A stretch of 5,669 nucleotides of DNA from Actinomycetota bacterium (GTDB lineage Bacteria; Actinomycetota; Thermoleophilia; RBG-16-64-13). Below, one piece after another: positions 5,514-5,669 of the stretch (position 1 is the first letter of the stretch; each line of letters begins with the position of its first letter). A program made the position numbers and the translations under genes. The notes beneath the pieces were generated by a model. It saw nothing but the letters and a program-made list of their open reading frames with translations, was not told the origin of the DNA and made no database searches. Location of the stretch: assembly GCA_003157225.1 (NCBI GenBank), contig PMIZ01000507.1, forward strand, positions 1 through 5,669, in the 5' to 3' direction.

Positions 5514-5669
5514 ATGGACCATCGCCTCACCACTACCGCCCTCACCATCCCCGGCTACCGAATCGTCCACACGCTGGGAGTCGTCCGGGGCGTGACCGTG
5601 CGGGCCCGCTGGATCGGCAGCCAGATTGCCGCCGGGCTGCGCACTCTTGGGGGCGGGCAGATCCCCGAG
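5514..5669 (+). CDS. YbjQ/UPF0145-family protein, N-terminal part (cut by window end)
   Basis: The first 52 codons from ATG 5514 run open to the last base of the window. AGGAG (5503-5507) sits six bases upstream, a strong ribosome site. The protein begins MDHRLTTTALTIPGYRIV, followed by HTLGVVRGVTVRARWIG and then a Gly-rich GGGQIPE. This TTxxIPGYRIVxTLGVVRGVTVR pattern is the hallmark of the YbjQ/UPF0145 family (PF01906), small proteins of about 105 residues often named heavy-metal-binding domain proteins, whose cellular role is not settled. Roughly half of a typical member is present. It follows the methyltransferase gene by 17 bp in the same direction, so co-transcription is likely. I see no sign of a signal peptide. 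Confidence 0.88.
   Translation, partial: MDHRLTTTALTIPGYRIVHTLGVVRGVTVRARWIGSQIAAGLRTLGGGQIPE

Overview
The window comes from a moderately high-GC bacterium that uses clear Shine-Dalgarno sites and an occasional GTG start. It looks chromosomal: no transposase, integrase, phage gene, CRISPR array, tRNA or rRNA is visible. The glutamine synthetase tail has Phe where adenylylated enzymes have Tyr, as in GSI-alpha type enzymes. The combination of genes would fit an anaerobic actinobacterial (Coriobacteriia-like) or similar lineage, but I cannot fix the taxon from the sequence alone.

Layout, left to right. (1) The last 74 codons of a type I glutamine synthetase gene (glnA). (2) A gene-free stretch at 228-556. 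It holds a candidate structured RNA closed by a long imperfect helix (247-386), a small hairpin (404-419) and directly beside it a near-perfect rho-independent terminator (420-457). (3) A complete gene for a divergent PLP-dependent alpha-oxoamine synthase, related to serine palmitoyltransferase, 8-amino-7-oxononanoate synthase and 2-amino-3-ketobutyrate CoA ligase. It starts at GTG 557. (4) A large hybrid sensor histidine kinase gene on the minus strand, convergent with the synthase and only 31 bp from it. (5) A 286-bp divergent intergenic region with a plausible extended -10 promoter pointing right. (6) A small-domain SAM-dependent methyltransferase gene, followed after 17 bp by (7) the first 52 codons of a YbjQ/UPF0145-family gene cut by the window end.

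How the parts relate. The methyltransferase and YbjQ-family genes look co-transcribed. The hybrid kinase stands alone, with its own receiver domain and no separate response regulator beside it. No acyl carrier protein, acyl-CoA ligase or sphingolipid gene accompanies the oxoamine synthase, so its substrate stays open.

The most interesting part is the non-coding region after glnA. It has mutually consistent base-pairing, an internal repeated motif (GAGGACG-N-AGG), and a 28-bp stretch that recurs imperfectly (22/28) immediately after the oxoamine synthase stop codon, so the synthase gene lies between two related non-coding segments. No known riboswitch or ncRNA family was recognised there.
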